NCBI RefSeq assembly: GCF_014649995.1
Contig: NZ_BMUC01000010.1
Coordinates: forward strand, 1 to 64,000
Reading direction: 5' to 3'
Length of the DNA: 64,000 nucleotides
DNA from: Streptomyces griseoflavus
GTDB lineage: Bacteria > Actinomycetota > Actinomycetes > Streptomycetales > Streptomycetaceae
A program made the position numbers and the translations under genes. Numbering within the stretch: position 1 is the first letter of the stretch; each line of letters begins with the position of its first letter. This document shows positions 54,133-62,588 of the stretch, piece after piece. The notes beneath the pieces are model-generated. The model saw nothing but the letters and a program-made list of their open reading frames with translations. It made no database searches and was not told the DNA's origin.

Positions 54133-54395
54133 CGCATTCCCTTCCGCTTCTCGATCAGGTGGGCCGCGGTCACCGACCCGATGAAGGCGAGGAGGGCGAC
54201 GACGACGAGCACGGGGGCGGACGTCGTGTCGTTCCGCGCGACCATGCCCACCGCGGTCCCGGCGAGGACCATGGTCACGAGGACGTCGAGCGCCATGATG
54301 CGGTCGAGCGCGGCCGGGCCGCGGACCAGGCGCAGCAGGGTCAGCAGGCCCGCCACCGCCAGCACGGTCAGCGTGATCCCGTAGAGCACGGTCAT
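54129..54395 (-). CDS. mnhF: Mrp antiporter subunit F (MnhF)
   Basis: An 88-residue, three-helix membrane protein of the MnhF/MrpF family, with the diagnostic LLRLVRGPAALDRIMALDVL. Cell-membrane subunit of the multi-protein Na+/H+ antiporter. ATG 54395 overlaps the mnhE stop by 4 nt (ATGA) and its own stop overlaps mnhG by 4 nt, so translation is coupled along the operon. Confidence 0.94.
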   Translation of the reverse strand: MTVLYGITLTVLAVAGLLTLLRLVRGPAALDRIMALDVLVTMVLAGTAVGMVARNDTTSAPVLVVVALLAFIGSVTAAHLIEKRKGMR

Positions 54396-55003
54396 CGTTC
54401 TCCCTCCCGGAACTGCTGCTCCCGCCCGTCCCGTTCACCGGAACCGGGCTCCTGGGCGTCGGCACGGTGGCTGTGGCCGACCGCGCGCGCGACCCGGCGT
54501 TCCACGGCCCGTACCTCGTCGCGGCGGCGGGCGACGTCCTGTTCGTCGCGTGTCGGCAGGGCGTGCACGTACAGCACCCCGCGGCGCCGGTCGATCTCCG
54601 TCACCACGGTGCCCGGGCTGATGGTGACGACCTCGGCCACCAGGGTGATCAGCAGGTCGGTGTCGACGCGCAGCGGGATCTCGATGATCGCGGTGGAGGT
54701 TCTCCTGCCGTGGCGCAGGGCCTGCCAGGCGACGGCCGCTCCGGCTCCGACGATCTCCGTGCACACGTGGGCCAGCAGTCGCGCGATCCGCAGCGGCCGG
54801 GGCACCGCTCCCGGCTGGAGGGGAGGAAGGGGGAAGGACAGGACCACGGCGACGGCCACGAGGAGGCCGCCGACGAGGACCACCGGCCCCGTGGATCCGG
54901 TGGATCCCCACAGCAGGATCCACAGGAACCACAGCCAGACGACCAGCGGCAGATGGCGCAGCGCCCGGCGGGCGCGTCGCGGCGGGGTCGGCGGGCCGGT
55001 CAC
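54392..55003 (-). CDS. mnhE: Mrp antiporter subunit E (MnhE)
   Basis: A 203-residue MnhE-type protein. Two N-terminal membrane helices are followed by a cytoplasmic domain with RVDTDLLITLVAEVVTISPGTVVTEIDRRRGVLYVHALPTRD, diagnostic for the family. A charged tail of about 45 residues, rich in Arg and Glu, extends beyond the usual length. GTG 55003 overlaps the stop of mnhD as GTGA, consistent with the other junctions. Confidence 0.93.
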   Translation of the reverse strand: MTGPPTPPRRARRALRHLPLVVWLWFLWILLWGSTGSTGPVVLVGGLLVAVAVVLSFPLPPLQPGAVPRPLRIARLLAHVCTEIVGAGAAVAWQALRHGRRTSTAIIEIPLRVDTDLLITLVAEVVTISPGTVVTEIDRRRGVLYVHALPTRDEQDVARRRDEVRAVERRVARAVGHSHRADAQEPGSGERDGREQQFREGER

Positions 55004-56532
55004 CGGTTCCCCTCCCCCAGGACGGCGGAGCGGTACGCCTGCGGGTGCAGCAGGTCCTCGGCCGCTCGGGTGCCGAGGTCGGCGAGCGGGCCCGCCCACA
55101 CGGCGATCGCGAGTCCGGTCACCGTCATGCCGGCCGCCGCGGCGAGCATGAGCCGCCCCGTCCCGCTCGTGCGCGCCGTGGGGGTGTCCGGCTCGGGCGG
55201 TGGCTCCTCGCCGTGGGCGGGCGCCCGTGCGGTGAGGGCCGCTGTCCACACCCGGGTCATCGCGTACAGCGTCAGGAGGCTGGTGAGGAGGGCCGACGCG
55301 GCGAGGGCGTACGCCGCCGGGCCGCCCTGCGCGGCCCCGGCCTGGAGGAGGGCCAGTTTGGCGATGAAGCCGGAGAACGGCGGGATCCCCGACAGGCTCA
55401 TCGCCGGGACCGCGAACAGCGCGACGACCAGGACACCCGGGTACGGCCGTCGCGTCATGCGGTGCAGGGCCGCGGTCCCGGCACGGCCCACGACGAGGCC
55501 GGCGGCGAGGAAGAGGGCCGCCTGGACGACGATGTGGTGGACGACGTACAGGATGGAACCGGTCAGGCCCCGGGTGTCGAAGAGGGCCAGCCCGAACAGC
55601 ATGTAGCCGATGTGGCTGACGAGGGTGAAGGACAGCAGCCGGTTGAGGTCGTCCTGGGCGATGGCGCCGAGGATTCCCACGATCATGGTGATGATCGCCG
55701 CGCAGGCCAGCAGGGTCCACACGTCGGTGCGGGGGAAGAGCAGTGTCTGGGTGCGCAGGAGCGCGTACACGCCGACCTTGGTCAGCAGTGCGGCGAACAC
55801 GGCGGTGATCGGCGAGGGCGCGGTGGGGTAGCTGTCGGGCAGCCAGAAGTGCATCGGGATGATGGCCGTCTTGATCCCGAGGACCGACAGCAGCAGCAGG
55901 GCGAACGCGCCGTTCAGCCCGTCGGGGAGTTCGGCGAGCCGCGGGCCGAGCTGGGCCAGCGTGACGGTGCCGGTGGCCGCGTACACCAGGGCGATCAGGG
56001 AGAGGAACAGCAGGGAGGACGTCAGGCTGACGATCGTGTACGTCATGCCCGCGCTGGTGCGGCTCTCGTCGGCGTCCAGGGTGATGAGGACGTAGGACGC
56101 GGCGAGCATCACCTCGAAGGCGACGAAGAGGTTGAACAGGTCGCCGGAGAGGAACGCCAGGCTGACGCCCGTGACGAGCAGCAGGTAGGCGAGGTGGAAG
56201 ACCACCGCCGCGCGGGGCCGCTCCTCGGCCGTGCCCTGTCCGATGGCGAAGACGAGCACGGCCAGGGCGACCAGCGTCGACACGGTGAGCAGCAGGGCCG
56301 ACAGCCGGTCCGCCACGAGGGTGACGCCGAGGGGCGCGGGCCAGCCGCCGACGTGCAGCACCTGTGGTCCGCGGCTGTCGGCCAGGACCAGGAGCGCGGC
56401 CTCGCAGACCAGGACGACGGTCAGGACACCCGTGCTGAGGGCCCGCACCACGGCGTGGGGCAGGGGGAACAGGACCAGGCCGGCGCCCAGGACCGGCAGC
56501 AGGACGGGAAGGGCCGGCAGTGCCCCCGTCAT
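55000..56532 (-). CDS. mnhD: Mrp antiporter subunit D (MnhD)
   Basis: A 510-residue polytopic protein related to NADH dehydrogenase subunits NuoN/NuoM, with about 14 helices. The conserved proton-channel glutamate lies in LFNLFVAFEVMLAASYVL. The lysine of the channel is in AALLTKVGVYALLRTQ, and SFTLVSHIGYML is another family block. It is one of the two large ion-translocating subunits (with A). ATG 56532 overlaps mnhC by 4 nt. A hydrophilic loop rich in Glu and Pro (HGEEPPPEPDTPT) lies between the last helices. Confidence 0.95.
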   Translation of the reverse strand: MTGALPALPVLLPVLGAGLVLFPLPHAVVRALSTGVLTVVLVCEAALLVLADSRGPQVLHVGGWPAPLGVTLVADRLSALLLTVSTLVALAVLVFAIGQGTAEERPRAAVVFHLAYLLLVTGVSLAFLSGDLFNLFVAFEVMLAASYVLITLDADESRTSAGMTYTIVSLTSSLLFLSLIALVYAATGTVTLAQLGPRLAELPDGLNGAFALLLLSVLGIKTAIIPMHFWLPDSYPTAPSPITAVFAALLTKVGVYALLRTQTLLFPRTDVWTLLACAAIITMIVGILGAIAQDDLNRLLSFTLVSHIGYMLFGLALFDTRGLTGSILYVVHHIVVQAALFLAAGLVVGRAGTAALHRMTRRPYPGVLVVALFAVPAMSLSGIPPFSGFIAKLALLQAGAAQGGPAAYALAASALLTSLLTLYAMTRVWTAALTARAPAHGEEPPPEPDTPTARTSGTGRLMLAAAAGMTVTGLAIAVWAGPLADLGTRAAEDLLHPQAYRSAVLGEGNR

Positions 56533-56954
56533 CGGTTCCCCCCGTTCGTCGTGCCGTGCGCATCGTGTTCAGGGCCGGGCTCGTTCCGGGCGCGTTCCCG
56601 GGCGGTGCCGATCCGCCGGTCCTCCACGTCGTCGCGCACCTCGTCGTGCCCGGACAGGCGCCAGGACCGGTAGGCCAGGGCCACGAGGAAGACGGTGAGC
56701 CCGAAGGTGATCACGATCGCGGTGAGCGCCATGGCCTGCGGCAGGGGGTCGGCCGTCGGCGCGGTCTCCTCCCCGTCGAGCACCGGTGGCCGTCCGGGGC
56801 TGCCCCCGACGACCAGCAACAGCAGGTTGGTGCCGTGGCCGAGGAGGATGAAGCCGAAGACGATCCGCATCAGCGACCGCTGGAGCATGAGGTGGAACCC
56901 TGCCGTGAACAGGCCGCCGACCACCAGTGCCATCGTCACGTCGACCGAGTTCAC
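56529..56954 (-). CDS. mnhC: Mrp antiporter subunit C (MnhC)
   Basis: A 141-residue membrane protein related to NuoK, with three helices and the diagnostic LMRIVFGFILLGHGTNLLLLVVGG. TAIVITFGLTVFLVALAYRSW is the third helix. A charged tail of about 40 residues (ending GTTNGGNR) exceeds the usual size. GTG 56954 overlaps the stop of the A/B gene as GTGA and its stop overlaps mnhD as ATGA. Confidence 0.94.
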   Translation of the reverse strand: MNSVDVTMALVVGGLFTAGFHLMLQRSLMRIVFGFILLGHGTNLLLLVVGGSPGRPPVLDGEETAPTADPLPQAMALTAIVITFGLTVFLVALAYRSWRLSGHDEVRDDVEDRRIGTARERARNEPGPEHDAHGTTNGGNR

Positions 56955-59779
56955 CGGGTGCTTCCCTCGCTTTCCTCGTCCGCCGGGGTGCCGTCGTGTT
57001 CCAGCGCGACGCCCACCCCCGACAGCAGTTTGAGAACGACTCCGACGACGAGCAGGTAGACACCGACGTCGAAGAACAGGCTGGTGGCGATCTCGACCGT
57101 GCCCAGCACCGGCGGACGGACCGTCACCAGCGCGCTCTCCAGCGGTACGCCGCCGAACGCGAGCGGCGCGAGGCCGACGCCGGCCGCGAGCAGCAGTCCC
57201 GTGCCGGCGACCACGCCCGCCGGCACCCGTGCGGCCGCGCCGAGATCGGCCCGTCCGCCCACCAGGTACCGCAGCACGAAGGCGAGGCCCGCCACCAGGC
57301 CGCCGGAGAAGCCGCCGCCCGGACGGTAGTGGCCGGAGAACAGCAGGAACAGCGAGAACAGCAGGATCGAGGGGAACAGCAGACGGGTGGCCACCTCCAG
57401 CAGCACCGATCGTTCGCCGCCGGAGCGTTCGTCGGCGCCGGGCAGCCAGGTCCGCACGGGCTCGTCCCAGTGCGCGGTCGGGAACGTGCCGCCCGAGCCG
57501 CCGCCCGGGATCCGCTGCTCGGCTCCGGGCACCCGTACCAGGCTGATGACACCGATCGCCGTCACCAGGAGCACCGAGATCTCCCCCACGGTGTCCAGCG
57601 CGCGGAAGTCGACGATGATCGCGTTGACGATGTTCTTGGCGCCGGTCTCCGCGGCCCGCCGCGCGTAGTCGGCCGAGATCGCCGGAGCCGTGCGGGCGGC
57701 GGACGCGACCAGGGCGAAGCAGGTGACGAGGACGCCCACGGCGCCGGCCACCGCGGCCCGCGCCAGGCGCGCGCGTCGTCCGGTGCGGCCCGTGCCGAAC
57801 CGGGGCGGCATCCGGCGCAGCACGAACACCACCATGACCAGCGTCATGGTCTCCACGAGGAACTGGGTGAGGGCCAGGTCGGGGGCGCCCCGCACCAGGA
57901 ACACCGCCGCCACCCCGTAGCCCACGGCTCCGGCGAGGAGCACTCCGGTCAGCCGGTGCCGGGCGGAGACGACGGCCGCCGCCGCCGCCAGGATCACCAC
58001 CGCGAGGAACGGTTCGACCGGGGACCACCACAGCGGCGGGGAGCCCGGCGAGGGCGCCGCGGCCGCCAGCGCGACGCCCGGCACCGCCACCAGGGTGGCC
58101 AGCAGCACGGTCAGGTAGACCGGCAGTGATCCGACCTGGGTGTGCCGGGTGACGACCGTGGCGAGCCGGTCGAGGCCCGCGGTCGCGTGGTCGAAGACGC
58201 GCTGCGCGTCCGGCAGTCGGGGCACCGTCCACGTGTCGCGGCCCACCGTGTGCACGAGACCGCCGAGGAGCAGGGTCAGCGCGGACAGGCCGAGTACGGG
58301 TGTGAAGCCGTGCCACAGGGCGAGTTCGTACGGGCCGTGCGGTCCCGGCGGGTACACGTCCGCGTAGGCGGTCGCGACGGCCGAGGTGGCCGCGTAGCCC
58401 ACGCCGAGCACCAGGCCCGCGGCCGACAGGACGGCCACCGGTGCGACGAATCCGGGCGCGGGGCGCTCCGCTTCTTCCACCACGGCGTTGGGGCGCCCGC
58501 CGAAGGCGCCCGACACGAAGCGCGCGGCGTACGCCACGGTCAGGGCGGAGCCGATGACCACGGCCACTCCGAGCAGTTGGTGCGGGCCGATGCCGGTGCC
58601 GTACCAGAACGCCTCCAGGGTGGCTTCCTTGCCGACGAAGCCAAGGAGCGGCGGGAGACCGGCCATCGAGGCGGCGGCGAGGACGGCGACCGCGCACAGG
58701 ACCGGCATGCGGTGTCTCGCCCCCGACAGTTCCCGGATGTCCCGCGTCCCCGTCTGGTGGTCCAGGATCCCGACCGTCAGGAACAGGGCCGCCTTGAACG
58801 CCGCGTGGGCGAGCAGCATCACCGTGCCGGCGAGCGCGGCGGTCCGCGTGCCGGCTCCCAGCAGGGCGGTCAGCAGGCCGAGTTCACTGATCGTGCCGTA
58901 GGCCAGCAGCAGCTTCAGGTCGGTCGCGCGCAGGGCGCGCCACGCGGCCAGCACCATCGTCGTCAGGCCCACGGCGAACACCATCGGCCGCCACGGGGGC
59001 ACCTCGGCGAGGGCGGGCGCCAGCCGGGCCACCAGGTAGACCCCGGCCTTGACCATCGCGGCCGCGTGCAGGTAGGCGCTCACCGGTGTGGGGGCCACCA
59101 TCGCCGCGGGCAGCCAGCCGTGCAGCGGCATCTGCCCGGACTTGGCGAACGCGCCGATCAGGACGAGCACCACCGCGGCGGACACCGTGCCGCCGCGCGG
59201 CGGGTCGGCCAGGATCTCCGAGACGCGGTAGGTGCCCGCGGTCTGCCCGAGCATGATGAAGCCGAGCAGCATGACCAGGCCGCCTGCCGTGGTCACCAGC
59301 AGCGCCTGCCGGGCGGCGCGGCGTTCCTCCTGGCGCTCGCCGCGGCCCTCGATGAGCAGGAAGGACGCGACCGTCGTCAGTTCCCAGAAGACGTACAGGA
59401 CGAGGAGGTTGTCGGCCAGCACGAGTCCCGTCATCGTCCCGGCGAAGGCCAGCAGCCGGGCGGCCTGGCGGCCCGTGTCCCGTTCGACGTAGTAGCGGCA
59501 GTACAGCAGCACCAGGGCACCTACACCGGCGACGATCCACAGCATCAGCAGGGACAGCGCGTCCAGCCTCAGGTCGATCGTCAGTCCGAGTGACGGTGCC
59601 CAGGACAGGGACTCCCGGTAGTCCCCGCCGTCCAGGACCCCCGCCGCCCGCGTACTCGCCCAGACCACCGTCGCCAGCGGCACCAGGGCCGCCACGGTCC
59701 ACACGGCACGGCCGAGCCGCCGCTGCCACCAGGGGATCGCCGCCGCGACTCCCGCGTAGGCGGCCAGCAGGAACAGCAC
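56951..59779 (-). CDS. mnhA: Mrp antiporter subunit A fused to B (MnhA/B)
   Basis: A 942-residue membrane protein. Residues about 1-480 form the NuoL-like part, with the channel motif LYVFWELTTVASFLLIEG and VSAYLHAAAMVKAGVYLVARL. Additional helices and a DUF4040-type segment follow (EPFLAVVILAAAAAVV, RGAPDLALTQFLVETMTLVMVVF). The last about 170 residues match MnhB (FSGHYRPGGGFSGGLVAGLAFVLRYL). A-B fusion is common in actinobacteria. AAGGAG with 8-nt spacing supports GTG 59779; an upstream continuation to 60097 is unsupported. With subunits C to G it forms a Na+/H+ antiporter active in sodium, alkali and pH tolerance. Confidence 0.95.
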   Translation of the reverse strand: MLFLLAAYAGVAAAIPWWQRRLGRAVWTVAALVPLATVVWASTRAAGVLDGGDYRESLSWAPSLGLTIDLRLDALSLLMLWIVAGVGALVLLYCRYYVERDTGRQAARLLAFAGTMTGLVLADNLLVLYVFWELTTVASFLLIEGRGERQEERRAARQALLVTTAGGLVMLLGFIMLGQTAGTYRVSEILADPPRGGTVSAAVVLVLIGAFAKSGQMPLHGWLPAAMVAPTPVSAYLHAAAMVKAGVYLVARLAPALAEVPPWRPMVFAVGLTTMVLAAWRALRATDLKLLLAYGTISELGLLTALLGAGTRTAALAGTVMLLAHAAFKAALFLTVGILDHQTGTRDIRELSGARHRMPVLCAVAVLAAASMAGLPPLLGFVGKEATLEAFWYGTGIGPHQLLGVAVVIGSALTVAYAARFVSGAFGGRPNAVVEEAERPAPGFVAPVAVLSAAGLVLGVGYAATSAVATAYADVYPPGPHGPYELALWHGFTPVLGLSALTLLLGGLVHTVGRDTWTVPRLPDAQRVFDHATAGLDRLATVVTRHTQVGSLPVYLTVLLATLVAVPGVALAAAAPSPGSPPLWWSPVEPFLAVVILAAAAAVVSARHRLTGVLLAGAVGYGVAAVFLVRGAPDLALTQFLVETMTLVMVVFVLRRMPPRFGTGRTGRRARLARAAVAGAVGVLVTCFALVASAARTAPAISADYARRAAETGAKNIVNAIIVDFRALDTVGEISVLLVTAIGVISLVRVPGAEQRIPGGGSGGTFPTAHWDEPVRTWLPGADERSGGERSVLLEVATRLLFPSILLFSLFLLFSGHYRPGGGFSGGLVAGLAFVLRYLVGGRADLGAAARVPAGVVAGTGLLLAAGVGLAPLAFGGVPLESALVTVRPPVLGTVEIATSLFFDVGVYLLVVGVVLKLLSGVGVALEHDGTPADEESEGSTR

Positions 59780-60095
59780 CGCACCAACTCCTTCGTGGAA
59801 CCCGGCCGTCGGCAGCGGCCCGTTCGGTCGTGGGGGGTGTACCCCGGTCGCCGGCCCTGAGTGCCCGATGACGTGGCATTCAATCCTGACGGGTGCGGCA
59901 GACGGGTGCGCGTCGCGGCGACGGCCGCCGCCGCGGACAGCGCCCCGGTCGGCGGCGGGACGGCCTGCCCGGACGGCTGCCGGGCCCGGGGGGCCCGGTG
60001 CGCTCCCCCGGGCCGTTTCCCGGTCCGGTCCGGGCGGTGCCCCTTCGGCACCGTCCCGCGTGCGCGGGCGCCGGGTTCGGTGGAATCTGAGGATC
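59780..60095. other. 316-bp divergent intergenic region
   Basis: This gap separates the divergent Mrp operon and the coiled-coil protein gene. It holds the AAGGAG ribosome binding site of mnhA at 59788-59794 and presumably both promoters. I see no convincing ORF, palindrome or RNA gene in it. Confidence 0.5.
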
Positions 60096-61004
60096 ATGGG
60101 GCGCGAGGGCGTGAAGGACGGCGGGGACGACGACGTGGAGGCGGTCCTCGACGAGCTCTACGCGCTGCCGCCGTCCGGCTTCGTCGCCCGGCGCGAGGAG
60201 CGGGCCGCGGCCGCCCGGACGGCCGGGCGGGCCGGCGACGCCCGCCGCATCCACGCCGCCCGCCGCCCCACCCTCGCGGCCTGGGCGGCGAACCTGCTCC
60301 GGCACTCCCGGCCGGACGAGGCGGAACGGTTCCTGGAACTGGGACGGGCGCTGCGCGAAGCCCACGCCACGCTGGATCCGAGCGGGCTGAAGGAGCTGTC
60401 GGCCCAGCGGCGGCGCATCGTCTCGGAGTTGTCCCGGCAGGCGGCGGAGCTGGCGCGGGACGCCGGGCATCCGTTGTCGGAGCCGGTGCGGCGGGACGTC
60501 GAGACGACCCTGCGCGCCGTGCTCGCCGATCCGGAGGCGGCCGGCCTGTGGGCCACGGGCCGTGTGGAGGGCACCCTCACGCCGCCGTCGGGCTTCCCGG
60601 CGGAGACGGCCGCCGGGAAGGGTCCGGCACGGCAGGCGTCCCGTGCCGCGTCCGTCACGGCGGGGAGGAAGGACCGGCTCGCGGAGCAGCGGGCGAAGCG
60701 GCTGGCCCGCGCGCGGGAGGCGGCCCGGGCGGCCGAGGAGGGGCTGCGTGCCCGGGGTGCGGAGCAGGAGGAGGCCGATACCTCCCTGGCGGCCGCGCGG
60801 GAACTCCATCGGGAGGCCGGTGAGCGGGTGTCCGCGCTGGAGGAGCAGCGCCGTGAGGAACGCGCGGCGCTGGAACGGGCGGAGCGGGAACAGCGGGAGG
60901 CGGAGAAGCGGGCCCGGACGGCGGCGGACTCCCTGGCCCGCGCCCGGCGGGAGGCGGACGCGGCCGCCGCGGAGGCCGAGCAGGCCGAGCAGGACGCACG
61001 CTGA
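60096..61004 (+). CDS. coiled-coil-rich hypothetical protein (302 aa)
   Basis: I do not recognise a catalytic family. The first about 170 residues are helical, with DELYALPPSGFVARREERA and RRPTLAAWAANLLRH, a block that recurs in actinomycete proteins of unknown role. From about 190 to the C-terminus the sequence is an extended Ala/Glu/Arg coiled coil of the type ALERAEREQREAEKRART. There is no signal peptide and no membrane segment. ATG 60096 follows CTGAGGA. It is divergent from the Mrp operon and lies upstream of the protease gene with 223 bp between them. A structural or scaffolding role is possible, but this is only a guess. Confidence 0.72.
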   Translation: MGREGVKDGGDDDVEAVLDELYALPPSGFVARREERAAAARTAGRAGDARRIHAARRPTLAAWAANLLRHSRPDEAERFLELGRALREAHATLDPSGLKELSAQRRRIVSELSRQAAELARDAGHPLSEPVRRDVETTLRAVLADPEAAGLWATGRVEGTLTPPSGFPAETAAGKGPARQASRAASVTAGRKDRLAEQRAKRLARAREAARAAEEGLRARGAEQEEADTSLAAARELHREAGERVSALEEQRREERAALERAEREQREAEKRARTAADSLARARREADAAAAEAEQAEQDAR

Positions 61005-61156
61005 ACGGGAGGGCCGGGAGCACCGGGCGGGGTCCGGCGACAGGCCGGGCGGGGGGACGACAGGCCGGCCATGGGTGACTGACGGCTCGTCAGCCCGATT
61101 GCTCCGCGCATTGGCATAGACCTGACACCCACTGCCTCGCTACGCTCTGCTCACCT

Positions 61157-61182
61157 CGCGGGTGAGAGCGCTCTCACCCGCG
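61157..61182. promoter_or_regulatory. 26-bp perfect palindrome with LacI-type core upstream of the S1 protease
   Basis: Thirteen consecutive base pairs extend symmetrically around the centre 61169/61170. The core GAGAGCGCTCTC is identical to that before the GH64 glucanase and shares GAGCGCTC with the cellulase operators. The site ends 45 bp before the ATG, the same geometry as at the cellulase. A terminator function is also possible, since the gene upstream points toward it. Confidence 0.72.
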
Positions 61183-61227
61183 GTTGTTCCGCCCCCACCT
61201 TGTTGGAACGACGAAGGGCAACCTTCC

Positions 61228-62403
61228 ATGAGACGCATCAGACTCACCCGTGCCGGCGTCGCCGCCCTGCTCCTGATCGGCAGCTGGACCGCGGCCGGCA
61301 CCCTGCCCGCCTCGGCACAGGACGCACCCGACTCCCCCGCCGCCCGCGCCACCGGCTCCGCACCCGCCTCCACCGCGCTGCTGGACGCCATGCAGCGGGA
61401 CTTCGGCCTGACCCGCGCCGAGGCGGAGGACCGGCTGGCCGCCGAGCGCCGGGCCACCGATCTGGCGCCCGGGGCACGGAAGACCGCGGGACCGGCCTAC
61501 GGCGGCGCCTGGTTCGACGCCGCCGGCGAGAAGCTGACGGTCGCCGTCACTCCGGACGCCGGCGCGCCCACGGTCGAGGCACTGCGTTCGTCCGGCGTTG
61601 CCGTCCGCACCGTCGAGCACAGCGCGAAGCGGCTGGACGCGGCCAAGGCCCGCATCGACCGCCTGGACGCGCCGGCGGGCGTGAGCAGCTGGTCCGTCGA
61701 CCCGGCCGCCAACACGGTCGTCGTGAACGTCGTCGACGGCGAACGGTCCGACAACGATGTCCGAGCCTTCGTCGAGGAGGCCCGTGAGGCCGGTCCGGTC
61801 ACCGTGCGGACCGTGCCCGCGCAGGCCGAGACCTTCGCCGCCGGAACCGTGGGCGGCGACCCCTACTACACCGGCAACGTCCGCTGCTCCATAGGCTTCT
61901 CGGTGCACGGCGGCTTCGTCACGGCCGGGCACTGCGGCGGGGCGGGGCAGCAGGTCAGGGGCTGGGACGGCTCCTACATCGGCAACTTCCAGGGCTCCTC
62001 GTTCCCGGGCGACGACTACGCCTGGGTGAACGTGGGCAGCGGCTGGTGGACGGTGCCGGTGGTGCTCGGCTGGGGCACGGTCTCGGACCAGCTCGTGCGC
62101 GGTTCGGCGGAGGCGCCGGTCGGGGCGTCGATCTGCCGCTCCGGCTCCACCACCCGCTGGCACTGCGGCCGGGTGCTCGCCAAGAACGAGACCGTCAACT
62201 ACAGCCAGGGCGCGGTGCACCAGATGACGAAGACGAGCGTGTGCGCCGAAGGCGGCGACTCGGGCGGCTCGTTCATCAGCGGCGACCAGGCGCAGGGCGT
62301 CACCTCCGGCGGCTGGGGCAACTGCTCCGGCGGGGGCGAGACCTGGTTCCAGCCGGTCAACGAGATCCTCAACCGCTACGGGCTGCGGCTGCACACGGCC
62401 TGA
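61228..62403 (+). CDS. secreted S1 family serine protease with propeptide (streptogrisin-like)
   Basis: A 391-residue preproprotease. The signal peptide covers 1-30 (LPASA). A propeptide of about 175 residues, with two halves that include FGLTRAEAEDRLAAERRA and the second-domain SWSVDPAANTVVVNVV, acts as a folding aid. The mature domain probably starts near TVGGDPYYTG (about 207). The triad is His235 (VTAGHC), Asp263 (DDYAWV) and Ser345 (GGDSGGS), and cysteines are paired as in alpha-lytic protease/streptogrisins. ATG 61228 is the start; an open frame upstream to 61162 lies inside the palindrome and lacks a signal peptide. Terminator at 62421-62454. Confidence 0.94.
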   Translation: MRRIRLTRAGVAALLLIGSWTAAGTLPASAQDAPDSPAARATGSAPASTALLDAMQRDFGLTRAEAEDRLAAERRATDLAPGARKTAGPAYGGAWFDAAGEKLTVAVTPDAGAPTVEALRSSGVAVRTVEHSAKRLDAAKARIDRLDAPAGVSSWSVDPAANTVVVNVVDGERSDNDVRAFVEEAREAGPVTVRTVPAQAETFAAGTVGGDPYYTGNVRCSIGFSVHGGFVTAGHCGGAGQQVRGWDGSYIGNFQGSSFPGDDYAWVNVGSGWWTVPVVLGWGTVSDQLVRGSAEAPVGASICRSGSTTRWHCGRVLAKNETVNYSQGAVHQMTKTSVCAEGGDSGGSFISGDQAQGVTSGGWGNCSGGGETWFQPVNEILNRYGLRLHTA

Positions 62404-62420
62404 GCATCCGACAGACCGCG

Positions 62421-62454
62421 AACGGGCCCCGCCGGACGACCGGTGGGGCCCGTT
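62421..62454. terminator. terminator of the S1 protease gene
   Basis: A 15-bp stem (one G-T wobble) starting AACGGGCCCC, with a 4-nt loop, 17 bp after the stop. It insulates the downstream lipase promoter. Confidence 0.85.
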
Positions 62455-62492
62455 CCGGTGCGCCCGGGTCCGCGTCCCGGCACCCGGCACAA

Positions 62493-62534
62493 AAGTTACC
62501 GTGCCGTAACTTACTCACGGGTTACCGGCGGTAA
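62493..62534. promoter_or_regulatory. cluster of TTAC/GTAA dyads upstream of the lipase gene
   Basis: AAGTTAC (62493-62499) faces GTAACTT (62506-62512). TTACTCACGGGTTA (62511-62524) follows, and TTACCGGCGGTAA (62522-62534) is a perfect 13-nt dyad. The TTACTC-NN-GAGTAA-like element also precedes the acyl-CoA ligase gene. Confidence 0.5.
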
Positions 62535-62588
62535 GCAAGCGCTGTTAGTTTCACGTTTCACCTTCTGGAGCAGAGCGAGGAGTGAGCC

